Shown here piece after piece: positions 35,745 through 46,952 of a DNA stretch of 64,000 nt. Source of the DNA: Marinibacterium profundimaris (lineage in GTDB: Bacteria; Pseudomonadota; Alphaproteobacteria; Rhodobacterales; Rhodobacteraceae). Numbering within the stretch: position 1 is the stretch's first letter; each line of letters begins with the position of its first letter. The stretch spans positions 1 to 64,000 of the forward strand of contig NZ_AQQR01000019.1 of NCBI RefSeq assembly GCF_002210095.1, written 5' to 3'. The notes under the pieces are model-generated. The model saw only the letters and a program-made list of their open reading frames with translations. It did not search any database and was not told the origin of the DNA. The position numbers were made by a program, and so were the translations under genes.

Positions 35745-36062
35745 GGTGGGGTGAAACCCCACCCTACATCCGGGCGCGTCCGCTGGGGCGAAACGGTGGG
35801 GCAGAAGCCCCACCCTACGCGGATTGGGGTGGTGCGTAGGGTGGCCTTGATGCTCTGGGACGGGAATGGGGCGGACGTCAGATTGCGGTAGGGCCGTGGC
35901 GGGAACGCGCCGCCGATCCGCTGTCCTTGGACAGGACACCGATTGGCCGGGGAGGAGACGCGTAGGGTGGGGTTACACCCCACCGCGACGCCGCCGCCAG
36001 GTACGTCCCTGATCTGCCGGGAGGTGCCGCGCAGGACGGGTAGGGTGGGGTTACACCCCACC
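35745..36062. repeat. Cluster of four REP-like palindromes
   Basis: Four copies or variants of GGTGGGGTGAAACCCCACC plus CTAC lie at 35745-35767, 35795-35818, 35962-35984 and 36040-36062. The first two point right and the last two are inverted (GTAG first), with GGTTACACC or GCAGAAGC replacing the central bases. A partial GTAGGGTGG lies near 35837. They fill the 430-bp gap between rplP and the convergent GH13 gene; no gene is seen there. Confidence 0.8.
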
Positions 36063-36076
36063 GCCACCGTCAGTCG

Positions 36077-37812
36077 TCAATACGCCCGGTTGGTGATCCA
36101 GCGGCACTGGTAGGGGGCGAACTCGATCGGGTAATCCGCATGGGCGATGGTCTCGCCCGTGATCAGGTCGGTCCAGGTGTCGCCCTCGATCAGGTTCAGC
36201 GCCACCGGGTTCAGCTCGACCTCTTCGTCGCTCACGTTGTGTAGCGCAAAGATCGACTGGTCGCGGTCGATGCTCTGCCGCCAGACGCCAAAGATCCGAT
36301 CGTCGATCTGCAGGGTGAACTGCGTCCCGTTCGGGTGAAAGGCCGGTTGCCGCCCGCGCAGGCGGATCCGCGCCTTCAGCGCCTCCAGCACCTGCGAGGT
36401 GTGGCTCTGAGGATCGTCCAGCAGAGCCTGCAACGCGCCGTAATCCCAGTTGTGCCGGTTGATCGCGCGTTTCATCCCCGTCTTGGCGACCTTGTCGTGA
36501 TCGTTCGGCGTGGCCAGCAGGGCGTGGATGTAGAAGGCCGGGATCCCTTCGAGCGCCATGACGATGGTCTGCGACGCGACGAAGCGTTCGACGTGCCAGC
36601 CGTCCTCGCCCTTCAGCGTGCCCTTCATCGCCTCGAAGAAGGTGATGTTCAGCTCGTAGGGGCTTTCGCGGCCGCCACCCAGAGCCCGCATCGACACCTC
36701 GCCGCCATAGCGGCGGACGACGCCGATCATCGCGTCCTTCTGCTCTTCCGTCAGGATGCCTTCGGCCGGGCGCATGCCGATGCCGTCATGGCTGGCGGAG
36801 AAGTTCAGGTAGGCACAGCCCAGCTGCGCGGGCGGCATGGCGGCCTGCCATTTCACCAGGTAGCGCGCCGTGCCCGACAGCATCGCGTGCAGCAGAAGCG
36901 GCGGCAGCGAGAAGTTGTAGACCACATGGGCCTCGTTCCGGTTCCCGAAATAGGACAGGTTCTCGAGGCTGGGCACATTGGTTTCGGTCAACAGGATCAC
37001 CGGCTCGGCCGCGTAATCGCACAAAAGCCGCATCAGCCGGACGATGGCATGGGTCTGGGGCAGGTGAATGCAGTTGGTGCCGACCTCTTTCCAGACGAAG
37101 GCCACGGCATCCAGTCGGATGATCCGCACGCCGTTGTCCACATGCATCCGCATGATCCGCAGGAATTCCAGAAGCACCTCGGGGTTGCGGAAATCCACAT
37201 CGACCTGATCGTGGCTGAAGGTGCACCAGACATGCTTGGTGCCATCCGCCGTCTCGACCTCGCGCAAGAGCGGATGGGTGCGGGGGCGCACGACCTCGGA
37301 AAGGTCGTCCTCGGGCGAGGCTTCGAAGAAGAACTTGTCGTAGGGCGCGTGGCCCTGGATGTAATCGTGGAACCAGGCCGACTGGCTTGAGACGTGGTTC
37401 AGCACCAGGTCCGACATCAGCTTGAATTCCGAGCCGATGCGCTGGATGTCCGACCAGTCGCCCAGAACCGGGTTCACCGCGCGGTAATCCGACACCGCAA
37501 AGCCGTCGTCCGAGGTGAAGGGGAAGAACGGCAGGATATGCACGCCGTTGGTCACGCCCCGCAGGTTGCGGTCGAGGAAATCGTGCAGCAGGTCCAGCGG
37601 CTTGTGCGCGCCGTCGACGATGGAATTGCCATAGGTGATGACCAGCGCGTCGCGTTCCGACCAGAAGCCGTTGCCGGGCTTGCGGCCGCGTTTTCGGCGG
37701 TGGCGGTCTTCGGGCCAGAAGGCGTCGACGATCTGGCTGCCGAGGATGTCGGCGTTCAGGTCCGGGTAGATCTGGCGCACCAGTTCGGACAGGCGGAGAG
37801 AGAAGGGATCTT

Positions 37813-37816
<4 letters not shown>
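36077..37816 (-). CDS. GH13 sugar phosphorylase (sucrose/glucosylglycerate phosphorylase-like)
   Basis: A 579-residue GH13 enzyme of the sucrose-phosphorylase subfamily, which splits an alpha-glucoside with phosphate to give glucose 1-phosphate. Nucleophile Asp236 ([10 protein letters not shown]), acid/base Glu278 (LLTETNVP) and Asp344 ([10 protein letters not shown]) are intact, and the N-terminal TYGNSIVDG and [13 protein letters not shown] blocks fit this subfamily. Glucosylglycerate, sucrose or a related osmolyte are possible substrates; I cannot choose. It has no signal peptide. The GTG start lies within the ureG stop (GTGA, 37813-37816) and lacks a clear ribosome binding site, so it ends the urease operon and is probably translated by reinitiation. 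Confidence 0.87.
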
Positions 37817-38441
<625 letters not shown>

Positions 38442-38445
<4 letters not shown>

Positions 38446-39098
38446 GAGCGAAACATCCTCGAATATAGGGTTTCATGCCGCATTGACGATATATCCGCCA
38501 GAAAGGCCGAGGACCCGAGGTCATCGAGCGTCAGGGATAGCGCCATTCGGGCGAGCTCTGCAAGGGTGGGGGCCGTAGCAGCAAGCCGGGCCTGGGCCTC
38601 TGTCTGTCCAAGAGGCACAAGGCGTGTCGCGGCGGCGGTCAGGTTCGATGCAAAGGCATGCAGATAGAACTGCAGGGTCGCCTCCAACGGCAGGCCTCGG
38701 GTGGCGGCGGCAGAGCCAACGGCGACCGGGTAGGCGCGCGGTGCGGGCGCGCAGCCCCAGATCGCGGCGGTGGTCTCGGCAAAGGCCGCGCCTTGCAGCT
38801 CGGTCTCGGTCGCGCGTTCGCGCGAGGGGGCCAGCGCACGGGCCAGCGCGTCGATCTCGGCCAGCTGATCCGGGTCGCCGGCGGTCTGCGCGGCATGGGC
38901 GGCGACCAGCAGGATCGCATCCGTCCGACCCGAGCCATGCCGCAACACGTCGTCGAGGAAGGCGCCGAAACTGTCGGCATCGGTCACGCGGCCCTCGGCC
39001 ACGGCCATTTCAAACCCGTGGGAATAGGCGAAGGCGCCCACCGGATAGGCGGGCGACAGCCATTGGGCCAGCACCAGAAGGTCGGTCCCGGCGCTCAT
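38442..39098 (-). CDS. ureF: Urease accessory protein UreF
   Basis: A 218-residue UreF that links UreD to UreG in the activation complex. The motif [15 protein letters not shown] near residue 15 and the C-terminal helices ending [15 protein letters not shown] are typical. The ATG at 39098 follows GGGAAGGCGCC; an in-frame start 39 codons earlier would add residues not seen in the family. The gap to ureE is 82 bp. Confidence 0.93.
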
Positions 39099-39180
39099 GG
39101 CGCCTTCCCGGGCCGGGTGCGGAACGGCGCAGGGCCTGTCCCCGAGGCGGGGACAGGGGAGACCAGGGTCATCTGCCTCA

Positions 39181-39654
39181 TCAATGCGCGTGGGAATGGG
39201 TGCGGCCGTGACCATAGGCGCCGCCTTCTGGGGTGAAGGGCTCTGTCACCTCGCGCGTGCTGGCGCCCAGCAGGGTCAGCATCTCGGCGATGACATGGTC
39301 GGGCTGGATCAGCAGGCGGCTGCCCTCGATCTGGCAGGGCGTGTGGCGATTGCCCACGTGCCAGGCGATGCGGGTCAGGTCTTCGCCGGTGATTTCCAGC
39401 AGGCGTTCCGGCGCGGCCTCGACCGCGATCTCGCGGCCGTCTTCAAGCACCAGCACCGAGCCGTGGTCGAGCGACGTGGTCTTGGGCAGGTCGACGAGGA
39501 TCGAGCCCCCGATACCGCCGTCGTCATCGGCCAGCTGCAGCACCTTGCGGCGCAGGAAGCGGCCTTCGTAGTCCAGTGCGACGCGGCCCGACGCGGGGCC
39601 ATGCGCATGATCGCGGGTGCCGGTGGCACGGGGCAGGGGGGCTGCGGCGTTCAT
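39181..39654 (-). CDS. ureE: Urease accessory nickel chaperone UreE
   Basis: A 157-residue UreE, a dimeric nickel donor to UreG. The peptide-binding N-domain and the metal domain are followed by a His-rich tail (GHGRTHSHAH) that can hold extra nickel, and another two His lie in the N-terminus (RDHAHG). The core IAWHVGNRHTPCQIEG with its conserved His is intact. It lies between a DUF1127 gene and ureF. Confidence 0.93.
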   Translation of the reverse strand: MNAAAPLPRATGTRDHAHGPASGRVALDYEGRFLRRKVLQLADDDGGIGGSILVDLPKTTSLDHGSVLVLEDGREIAVEAAPERLLEITGEDLTRIAWHVGNRHTPCQIEGSRLLIQPDHVIAEMLTLLGASTREVTEPFTPEGGAYGHGRTHSHAH

Positions 39655-39673
39655 GCGGCGCCCCCCGCAAGGA

Positions 39674-39895
39674 TCACAGGTACAGGACGTCCCGGAAAAC
39701 GACGCGGACGATGTCCTCGCGCTTGATGCCGCGCTCGGCCAGTTGAGCGTCGCTCAGACGCTGCAGCGCCTGCACGCGCTTCATGCGCGGGTTCGCTTCG
39801 GCGGCCAGCACCAGGGCGTTGCCGATCGATGCGAAGAAATGCTGCACAGCGGAAAGAATGCCGGCGGGTGCGATGTGTTGCGATGTATATGCCAT
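39674..39895 (-). CDS. DUF1127-type small protein between ureC and ureE
   Basis: A 73-residue protein whose C-terminal half RVQALQRLSDAQLAERGIKR, followed by EDIVRVVFRD, fits the DUF1127/YjiS-like family. Members of other alphaproteobacteria are small basic proteins; some affect phosphate or carbon metabolism or bind RNA. Here the N-terminal part is a short amphipathic helix. It sits 132 bp downstream of ureC and 19 bp before ureE on the same strand, so it may be cotranscribed with urease genes or start its own message. A link to urease is not established. Confidence 0.75.
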   Translation of the reverse strand: MAYTSQHIAPAGILSAVQHFFASIGNALVLAAEANPRMKRVQALQRLSDAQLAERGIKREDIVRVVFRDVLYL

Positions 39896-40027
39896 TATTA
39901 CCTATGCCTCTTTGGGTGTTTCCCTCTTGGCAGTAGGTATATGCTGCACCTGCAGCATTCGGTAGGTCTGACTCCGAATAGCCGTTACGCGCCTCGTGCA
40001 AGTCTCTGTTCATCATTTGTCAATACC

Positions 40028-41737
<1,710 letters not shown>

Positions 41738-41812
41738 TTGGGGGTCCTCGGACTTGGGATGAGGGGTGTCAGGGGGCGCTGTGCGGAACAGGGGCGGGGC
41801 GGGACATCGGCC

Positions 41813-42184
41813 TCAATACCCCGTCATCTGCTTGAGATCCTCGGTTCGCTGGCGGGTCAGCCGCTCCATGCAGCTGGAAAAGACCAGCGGCTGGATCGAG
41901 CCTGTGGTGTAGGGCGCGGCCTCGGCCTGGCAATTGGCGTCGCGGAAGGCGATCCAGGCGCGCTGCGCCTTCAGAAGGTCTTCGCCATGGCCGGCCTCGT
42001 CGAAGAACGCCTTGGCCGGTTTCCAGGCCGCGTTCAGCTCGGCATCGGCGGCCTTGTACTCGGCCGCGGCGCATTCGTTCATCTCGACCTGCGTGTCGCC
42101 GGGGCAGGCGGCCTGCGCCATGGCGGGCAGGCAAAGGGCAAGGGCCGCAATGGCCATGCTGCGGAAATCAGGCCTTGAACGCAT
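41813..42184 (-). CDS. LprI-type (DUF1311) periplasmic protein
   Basis: A 123-residue protein with a signal peptide (about residues 1-25, ending AMAQA) and a DUF1311 domain, the fold of the LprI-type lysozyme-inhibitor family. Cys residues at the mature N-terminus (ACPGDTQVEMNEC) and near the C-terminus (ANCQAEA, SSCMERL) are typical. The ATG at 42184 has a strong GGAGGTGGACG before it and lies 17 bp inside the end of the upstream gene. It is the last of three inserted genes before ureC. A lysozyme-inhibitor role is known for one member only. Confidence 0.8.
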   Translation of the reverse strand: MRSRPDFRSMAIAALALCLPAMAQAACPGDTQVEMNECAAAEYKAADAELNAAWKPAKAFFDEAGHGEDLLKAQRAWIAFRDANCQAEAAPYTTGSIQPLVFSSCMERLTRQRTEDLKQMTGY

Positions 42185-42563
42185 CGTCCACCTCCACTTG
42201 AAGCCCGGTGACAAGGGCATTGGTCTGGGCGGCCATTCCGACCACCGCGAGCATTTCGGCCTGCATTTCGTCGGTCATCCCCTTGGCCTTCGCCGCGGCG
42301 GTGTGTGAATGCACGCAATAGCTGCAGGAATTGGCGGTGGAGACGGCCACGTAGAGCATCTCCTTGACCAGCGGATCCAGCGCGCCGGGCGCCATGACCA
42401 CCTTCAGCCGGTCCCATGTGGCGCGCAGCAGCGCCGGGTCATGGGCCAGCGCGCGCCAGAAGTTGTTGACGTAGTCGGTCTGCCGTGCGGCGCGGATCTC
42501 GGCAAAGACCTCGGCCGCTTCGGGCGAAAGGTCTTCGTCGGCCAGAAGGGAAACGGTGCCCAT
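42168..42563 (-). CDS. AhpD-like carboxymuconolactone decarboxylase-family protein
   Basis: A 131-residue alpha-helical protein of the AhpD-like/CMD family with the redox CxxC at Cys80 and Cys83 followed by His (SCSYCVHSH). Such proteins reduce peroxides or disulfides or handle lactone-like substrates. It shares a TGATG overlap with the end of the cyclase gene upstream and overlaps the LprI-type gene by 17 bp, so the three inserted genes are tightly linked and likely coexpressed with urease. Confidence 0.85.
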   Translation of the reverse strand: MGTVSLLADEDLSPEAAEVFAEIRAARQTDYVNNFWRALAHDPALLRATWDRLKVVMAPGALDPLVKEMLYVAVSTANSCSYCVHSHTAAAKAKGMTDEMQAEMLAVVGMAAQTNALVTGLQVEVDDAFKA

Positions 42564-43372
42564 CAGAGCACCGCCATGACCCGTGCCGGGCCGCCGGTGC
42601 CGCCGCCGTGCTTGGGCGCGCCCACGAAGATGGTGGCGCCGGTGGCGGGCAGGCCGGCCAGCCCGGCGAGGCATTCGATCCCGTAGCGGCCCGAGGGCAG
42701 CCAGCTGTAATGCACCGCGAAATCGGCCGAATTGCCGGGATCGAGCGACAGCGTGTCGACGCCGATCGCCGCCACGCCCATCTCGTTGAGCATGTCGGTC
42801 GCGCTTTGCGCGAAGCCGGGGAAGGCGAAATTGCCGTCGGCATCGTTGCGGAAGGACGGATCGCCCACCTTCTCGGCCCAGTCGGAATACATCGCCACCA
42901 GGGCACCAGCGGGAATGTCGCCATTGGCCGAGATCCAGGCCTCGATATCCTCGGCCTCGACCATGGCATTGGCGTCCTCGGCGGCCTTGGCCGAGATGTC
43001 GACGATGCAGAGCGGGCACATCAGGTCCTCGGGCGCCAGTTCGTCGACCGAGGCGCCATCGGCCGAGAAGTGCAGCGGCGCGTCGATATGGGTGCCGGAA
43101 TGTTCGTCATAGGTGACGCGGAACAGCTGGTAGCCGTCCTTCTCGATCGAGAAGGTCTTTTCCATCGAGATGCCGGGTTCGCCCCCGAAAGTGGGGAACT
43201 CGGGCGTGAAGGTGTGGGTCAGGTCCACCACCTTGCCGGTCGATTGTGCCAGCGCCGGACGCGCGGCAGAGGCGGCGAGCCCCACCATCCCGGTGGCAGC
43301 GGCGCCGCGGAACAGATCCCGGCGCGAGAGCATCTTCTTCTTCACGCTCTCCATGACGCAGACATGGCACAT
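42563..43372 (-). CDS. Tat-exported cyclase-family (kynurenine formamidase-like) hydrolase
   Basis: A 269-residue protein. Residues 1-43 include a twin-arginine motif (SRRDLFRG, Arg17-Arg18) and a hydrophobic stretch ending PALA, so it should be folded with its metal and exported by Tat. The mature part is a cyclase-family metal hydrolase with HSGTHIDAPLHF (His91, His95, Asp97, His101). Relatives split formamides such as N-formylkynurenine or isatin; the substrate here is unknown. AGGAGTACCGAT precedes the ATG. It lies between ureB and the AhpD-like gene, so it is part of the urease transcription unit by position. Confidence 0.85.
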   Translation of the reverse strand: MCHVCVMESVKKKMLSRRDLFRGAAATGMVGLAASAARPALAQSTGKVVDLTHTFTPEFPTFGGEPGISMEKTFSIEKDGYQLFRVTYDEHSGTHIDAPLHFSADGASVDELAPEDLMCPLCIVDISAKAAEDANAMVEAEDIEAWISANGDIPAGALVAMYSDWAEKVGDPSFRNDADGNFAFPGFAQSATDMLNEMGVAAIGVDTLSLDPGNSADFAVHYSWLPSGRYGIECLAGLAGLPATGATIFVGAPKHGGGTGGPARVMAVL

Positions 43373-43475
43373 ATCGGTACTCCTGGTGTTGGACTGGTGT
43401 TGTTCTTTGCTTTTCGTGCGGGCCTTGTGACCGGCCCGTCTGTGGTGTTTGCCCGGCCGTGCCGGGGCGCGCGGC

Positions 43476-43784
43476 CTAGTCGAGCGCGCCCATGACCTTC
43501 TGGTTGAAGCCGTAGATCTCGCGCTTGCCGGCCACCGTGATCAGGTTGACCTCGCGCGACTGGCCCGGCTCGAACCGGACGGCGGTGCCGGCGGCGATAT
43601 CCAGCCGCATGCCCCGCGCGGCCGCGCGGTCGAAGTCGAGCGCGGGGTTGGTTTCGGCGAAATGGTAATGCGAGCCGACCTGAACGGGGCGGTCGCCGGT
43701 GTTGGAGACCATCAGCGTGATTGCCTCGCGCCCCGCGTTCAGGGTGATCTCGCCCGGGGCGGTGATGACCTCTCCGGGGATCAT
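43476..43784 (-). CDS. ureB: Urease subunit beta
   Basis: A 102-residue urease beta subunit. It begins [16 protein letters not shown] and contains the core [15 protein letters not shown] (residues 36-50). It starts within the stop of the 53-residue membrane protein gene (ATGA, 43781-43784). About 100 bp separate it from the cyclase gene. Confidence 0.97.
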   Translation of the reverse strand: MIPGEVITAPGEITLNAGREAITLMVSNTGDRPVQVGSHYHFAETNPALDFDRAAARGMRLDIAAGTAVRFEPGQSREVNLITVAGKREIYGFNQKVMGALD

Positions 43785-43942
43785 GAGCGGCGTTTCACGT
43801 AGACGGCGATGACCAGCAGGATCGCGATGGCGCCAAGGCCCATCAGCAGCAGCGGATCGTCGGTATGCGCGTGGGGCGTCGGGGCCTGGTGGGCGGCCGC
43901 CACGACGGGGGCAAGCGCAAGTAGGGCAAAGAGAGATTTCAT
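43781..43942 (-). CDS. 53-residue membrane protein between ureA and ureB
   Basis: A small protein, [16 protein letters not shown] at the start (signal-like helix), then a His-rich loop [14 protein letters not shown] (residues 17-30, four His-type ligand residues), then one helix (about 31-49) and the tail VKRRS. Its stop overlaps the ureB start (ATGA). It is too short to be found by ordinary length cut-offs. A role in nickel or urea handling at the membrane is speculative. The ATG at 43942 follows AGGAGCCCAC. Confidence 0.7.
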   Translation of the reverse strand: MKSLFALLALAPVVAAAHQAPTPHAHTDDPLLLMGLGAIAILLVIAVYVKRRS

Positions 43943-43997
43943 GTGGGCTCCTGTCGGTCTTCGTGTGTTCGGTTCGGTGCGGGCCTGTGGCGCCGGC

Positions 43998-44300
43998 TCA
44001 GCGGATCGGATCGTGGACGGTGACCAGCTTGGTCCCGTCGGGAAAGGTGGCTTCGACCTGCACTTCGCCGATCATCTCGGCGATGCCGTCCATGCATTGA
44101 TCGCGGGTCACGATGGTCGCGCCGGCCTCCATCAGGTCGGCGACCGAGCGCCCGTCGCGGGCGCCTTCGACCACCGCATCGGTGATCAGCGCGATCGCCT
44201 CGGGGTGGTTCAGCTTGACACCGCGTGCCAGCCGCTTGCGGGCGATCTCGGCGGCCATGGCGACCATGAGCTTGTCTTTTTCGCGGGGGGTCAGTTGCAT
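43998..44300 (-). CDS. ureA: Urease subunit gamma
   Basis: A 100-residue gamma subunit. It begins [19 protein letters not shown] and contains the core [10 protein letters not shown] and ends [22 protein letters not shown] (last part). The ATG at 44300 is used because an in-frame start 35 codons earlier adds unrelated sequence inside ureD. It starts one base after the ureD stop. Confidence 0.97.
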   Translation of the reverse strand: MQLTPREKDKLMVAMAAEIARKRLARGVKLNHPEAIALITDAVVEGARDGRSVADLMEAGATIVTRDQCMDGIAEMIGEVQVEATFPDGTKLVTVHDPIR

Positions 44301-44301
44301 G

Positions 44302-45138
44302 TCAGAGAGTCCAGGTCCGGGGCAGTGGGATGGTCGATAATGCGGCCACAAGGGGTAGCAGGTGCTTGCGCAGGGTGAAACCGTCGGGCGCCAGAAGCCG
44401 GGCAAGCAGCAGCCCGTCGCGCACGAGGCTCGCGCCGCCCGTGGTGGGCAGCGTCTCGCGGGCGCGGTCGAGCAGACGTCCGGCCTCGGGATCGGCGATG
44501 ATCACGGTGGCCATGGCACCGGCGCCATCGGCGATGCCGGGGCGCGCGAGGTGGGCGGCGATGTCGCCCGTCAGCGCGATGCGGTCGGAGAACAGGAGCT
44601 GCCCGTCGCGGCGGATGTCGATCCGGTCGGTGAAGCGGCCGCGGCGCAGCGTCTCGCCCATGGCGTGCCGGCCGAAGACCACAGGTTCGACCAGCAGCAG
44701 CCGCGCGTCGGGGCCTTGCAGGTCGGCCGACAGGCGGCGGTCGAGCGCGGCGCCGTCGAACAGGATGGTTTCCTGCGGCAGCCAGTCAAGCGTGGCGCGC
44801 GCCCCCAGAACCAGCCGGTTGCGCACGCGCCCGATCTCCTCCGGCTGCGCCTTGTAGGCGCGCTCGGCGGCCTGTGTGGTGATCGTCAGGCGGGTGTCGG
44901 CCCCTGCCGTGGCGGCCACGTCGAACCGGTCGCCCCCGGTGATGCCGCCGCCGGTGTTCAGCAGCACCGCGTCCAGCGCGGGCCCGCGTGGCCGGGGAAA
45001 CAGCGCCTTCATCGAGCCCTGCTGATGCAGCCCGTCCAGCACGCTGGCCGCGCCCCGGCGCTTTGCCGACAGTCGCACCTGTCCCATGGCGCGCGGCTGC
45101 CCGAGGCAGGGGAACGGCACGGCGGGACTGGCGGTCAT
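44302..45138 (-). CDS. ureD: Urease accessory protein UreD
   Basis: A 278-residue UreD, the scaffold that binds apo-urease and passes nickel through a tunnel. Family blocks [15 protein letters not shown] and [11 protein letters not shown] are present. The ATG at 45138 has AGGAGCCTTC just before it; the frame stays open a further 91 codons upstream, but the translation there is unlike UreD. First gene of the urease operon, in the common ureD-ureA order. Confidence 0.95.
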   Translation of the reverse strand: MTASPAVPFPCLGQPRAMGQVRLSAKRRGAASVLDGLHQQGSMKALFPRPRGPALDAVLLNTGGGITGGDRFDVAATAGADTRLTITTQAAERAYKAQPEEIGRVRNRLVLGARATLDWLPQETILFDGAALDRRLSADLQGPDARLLLVEPVVFGRHAMGETLRRGRFTDRIDIRRDGQLLFSDRIALTGDIAAHLARPGIADGAGAMATVIIADPEAGRLLDRARETLPTTGGASLVRDGLLLARLLAPDGFTLRKHLLPLVAALSTIPLPRTWTL

Positions 45139-45479
45139 GAAGGCTCCTGCTTTGGTCACGCGCCAGATTGCGCAGGGGCGGGGGGCGCCACAAGGCAATC
45201 CGGGGGCGGATTCCTGAAAAATGATCAACCCGGCGGCAGATTTTTCAACTTTGCCCGCAGTCTGTGCGATTTTAAAACGGCTGGGAACAGGTATTTTTGA
45301 CCAGGCGCAAGGACGTCCGCAAGACCCGCGATCCGGAAGGCGATGCGTTGCGGGATTTCTGCGTTTACGTCCTTTGATGCGTTTGCTGCGCCAGCGCCTT
45401 GTTTTTGCCACGTGTGTTGCGCAGGAAACGGGTGCAAACCTGTTCTGCCCGGTGGCCGAACCCGCGTGAGTGAAACCGA
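45139..45479. other. Divergent intergenic region between ureD and the GT61 gene
   Basis: A 341-bp gap that must hold promoters for the urease operon (minus) and the GT61 glycosyltransferase (plus). It is A/T-richer than its surroundings around 45225-45310 and has several TTGA-type hexamers, but I found no convincing -35/-10 pair and no clear sigma-54 (GG-N10-GC) site. Confidence 0.4.
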
Positions 45480-46730
45480 ATGATCATCGATTCCATCCAG
45501 CCCGTCGTGGCGGATACGCCTCCCAGCCCGCTGGGCGGCTGGTCCGAGACGGCAGAGACCCTGACCGGCGCGCTCGTCGTGCCGCCCGTGGCCTCGGGCT
45601 TTCAGCAGAAGACCGGAGTGCTGCGCGCCGATGGCAGCTATTGCGCGACCGGCGCGCTGTGGCGGCGGCACCGTCCGGTGACGCTGGCGCCCGATCCCGT
45701 GGCACCGGCGGCGGACGGCCAGATCGGCGAGGCGTTGGCCGGGCGCTGGATCTGGGGCGGCCTGCTCTGGGGGCATTTCGGCCATTTCCTTGCCGAAAGC
45801 ACCGCGCGGCTGTGGATCCTGGACGCGCTGGAGCAGGCCGGCGGGCCGGTCGATGGCGTGGTCTTTGTCCCCAAACGCCCCCGCAACGGCGAACGGATAC
45901 GCGGGTATCAGCAGGATTTCTTCCGGCTCATGGGGCTCGACATTCCCATCCGCGTGGTCAATGCGCCGACGCGGGTCGAAACGCTTGTCGTCCCCGGGCA
46001 GGGCTTTGGCCTGGGCGAGATTTCGGCCGGCACCGCGCCGGTGCGCGCCCAGTTCGCCACGCGCTTCGCACCGGACATCGCGCCCGACGGCCCCGAGAAG
46101 CTTTATGTCAGCCGCTCCCGGCTGGGCTACGCCAAGGGCAGCATCCTGGGCGAGACGGTGGTCGAGGCGCGGCTGGCCGAGGCGGGCTACGAGATCTTTC
46201 ACCCCCAGGCTCACCCGATGGAGGTGCAGGTCGCCCGTTACCGCGCCGCGCGGCAGGTGGTGGCGACCGATGGTTCGGCCCTGCACCTGCTGGCCATGGC
46301 GCAGCCGAAGGACCAGACGCTGGCGATCATTGCCCGCCGCAAGTCCACGGCGGTGGATCTGCTGGTCCGCCATGTCGCAAGTTTCACGCAGGCCGACCCG
46401 CTGGTGGTCGACGCCCTGCGCCGGTCCTGGTTCCCGGAGGGACGCAAGCCGAACCCTCGTCTGGCACTGGGAGAGCTGGAGCTGGCCGAGCTCGGCCGCC
46501 AGTTGCAGGCCGCCGGTTTCATCGCCGATGCCGGCGCCTGGACCAACATGACACCCGAGGAGGTGCAGGCGGCACTGGAAACGACCGGGCAGCGGTGGCA
46601 GCTGAAGCCCTGGCAGAAACGGCAGGAGGCGAAACGGCGCAGGCAGGCCGCCCGGGGCGACGAAAGTGCCCGGACCGGCCCCGAGCCGCTGGCCGATCCC
46701 GAACCGGTCCCGGAGACCGGAGCGGCCTGA
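45480..46730 (+). CDS. GT61-family (DUF563) glycosyltransferase-like protein
   Basis: A 416-residue protein. The WGHFGHFLAESTARLW motif (about residues 98-113) and a later YVSRSRLGYAKG and TDGSALHLLAMA segment match the GT61/DUF563 family, which adds sugars to glycans. The last 70 residues are charged and Pro/Glu-rich (QKRQEAKRRRQAARG), outside the usual domain. It has no signal peptide. Donor and acceptor are unknown. It reads divergently from the urease operon and is followed by a decayed aminotransferase gene in opposite orientation. Confidence 0.75.
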   Translation: MIIDSIQPVVADTPPSPLGGWSETAETLTGALVVPPVASGFQQKTGVLRADGSYCATGALWRRHRPVTLAPDPVAPAADGQIGEALAGRWIWGGLLWGHFGHFLAESTARLWILDALEQAGGPVDGVVFVPKRPRNGERIRGYQQDFFRLMGLDIPIRVVNAPTRVETLVVPGQGFGLGEISAGTAPVRAQFATRFAPDIAPDGPEKLYVSRSRLGYAKGSILGETVVEARLAEAGYEIFHPQAHPMEVQVARYRAARQVVATDGSALHLLAMAQPKDQTLAIIARRKSTAVDLLVRHVASFTQADPLVVDALRRSWFPEGRKPNPRLALGELELAELGRQLQAAGFIADAGAWTNMTPEEVQAALETTGQRWQLKPWQKRQEAKRRRQAARGDESARTGPEPLADPEPVPETGAA

Positions 46731-46752
46731 GCGGTTCAAGCGGCCCGAGCGG

Positions 46753-46952
46753 TCAGCCGATGGCCGAAAGCCCGGCCTTCAACGCGCCTTGGATGATCTG
46801 CGCTTCCGCCTCCGACAGGATCAGCGGGGGCGAAGGGATCACGTTGAGGCCCGAGACACGGACCATCGGGTTGGCCAGCTTTCGGCGGGATGGGCCATCG
46901 CGTGCCAGAGCGGGCGGGCGTTGCGCTCCTTCGGTAAGTTCCGGTCCTTCAT
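46753..46952 (-). pseudogene. Remnant of a class III aminotransferase (internal deletion plus frame change)
   Basis: Reading on the minus strand from ATG 46952 (after AAGGAGATGCCGCG) gives MKDRNLPKERNARPLWHAMA, the N-terminus of class III omega-aminotransferases (compare the common ARPLWHPMAHPAE). A second frame then gives VRVSGLNVIPSPPLILSEAE and the C-terminal helix to a stop at 46753. Some 380-400 central residues, with the PLP lysine, are missing, and the two ends are joined near 46876-46885 in different frames. It cannot encode a working enzyme. Start and Shine-Dalgarno are still intact, so the deletion may be recent. Confidence 0.8.

Noticed and set aside
35647-36076. Search for rpmC (L29) and rpsQ (S17) after rplP
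   Set aside because: No frame in this gap encodes them; only a terminator and palindromic repeats are present.
45221-45469. 82-codon open frame in the ureD-GT61 gap
   Set aside because: No ribosome binding site, no recognisable domain, and it covers the region where both divergent promoters must lie.
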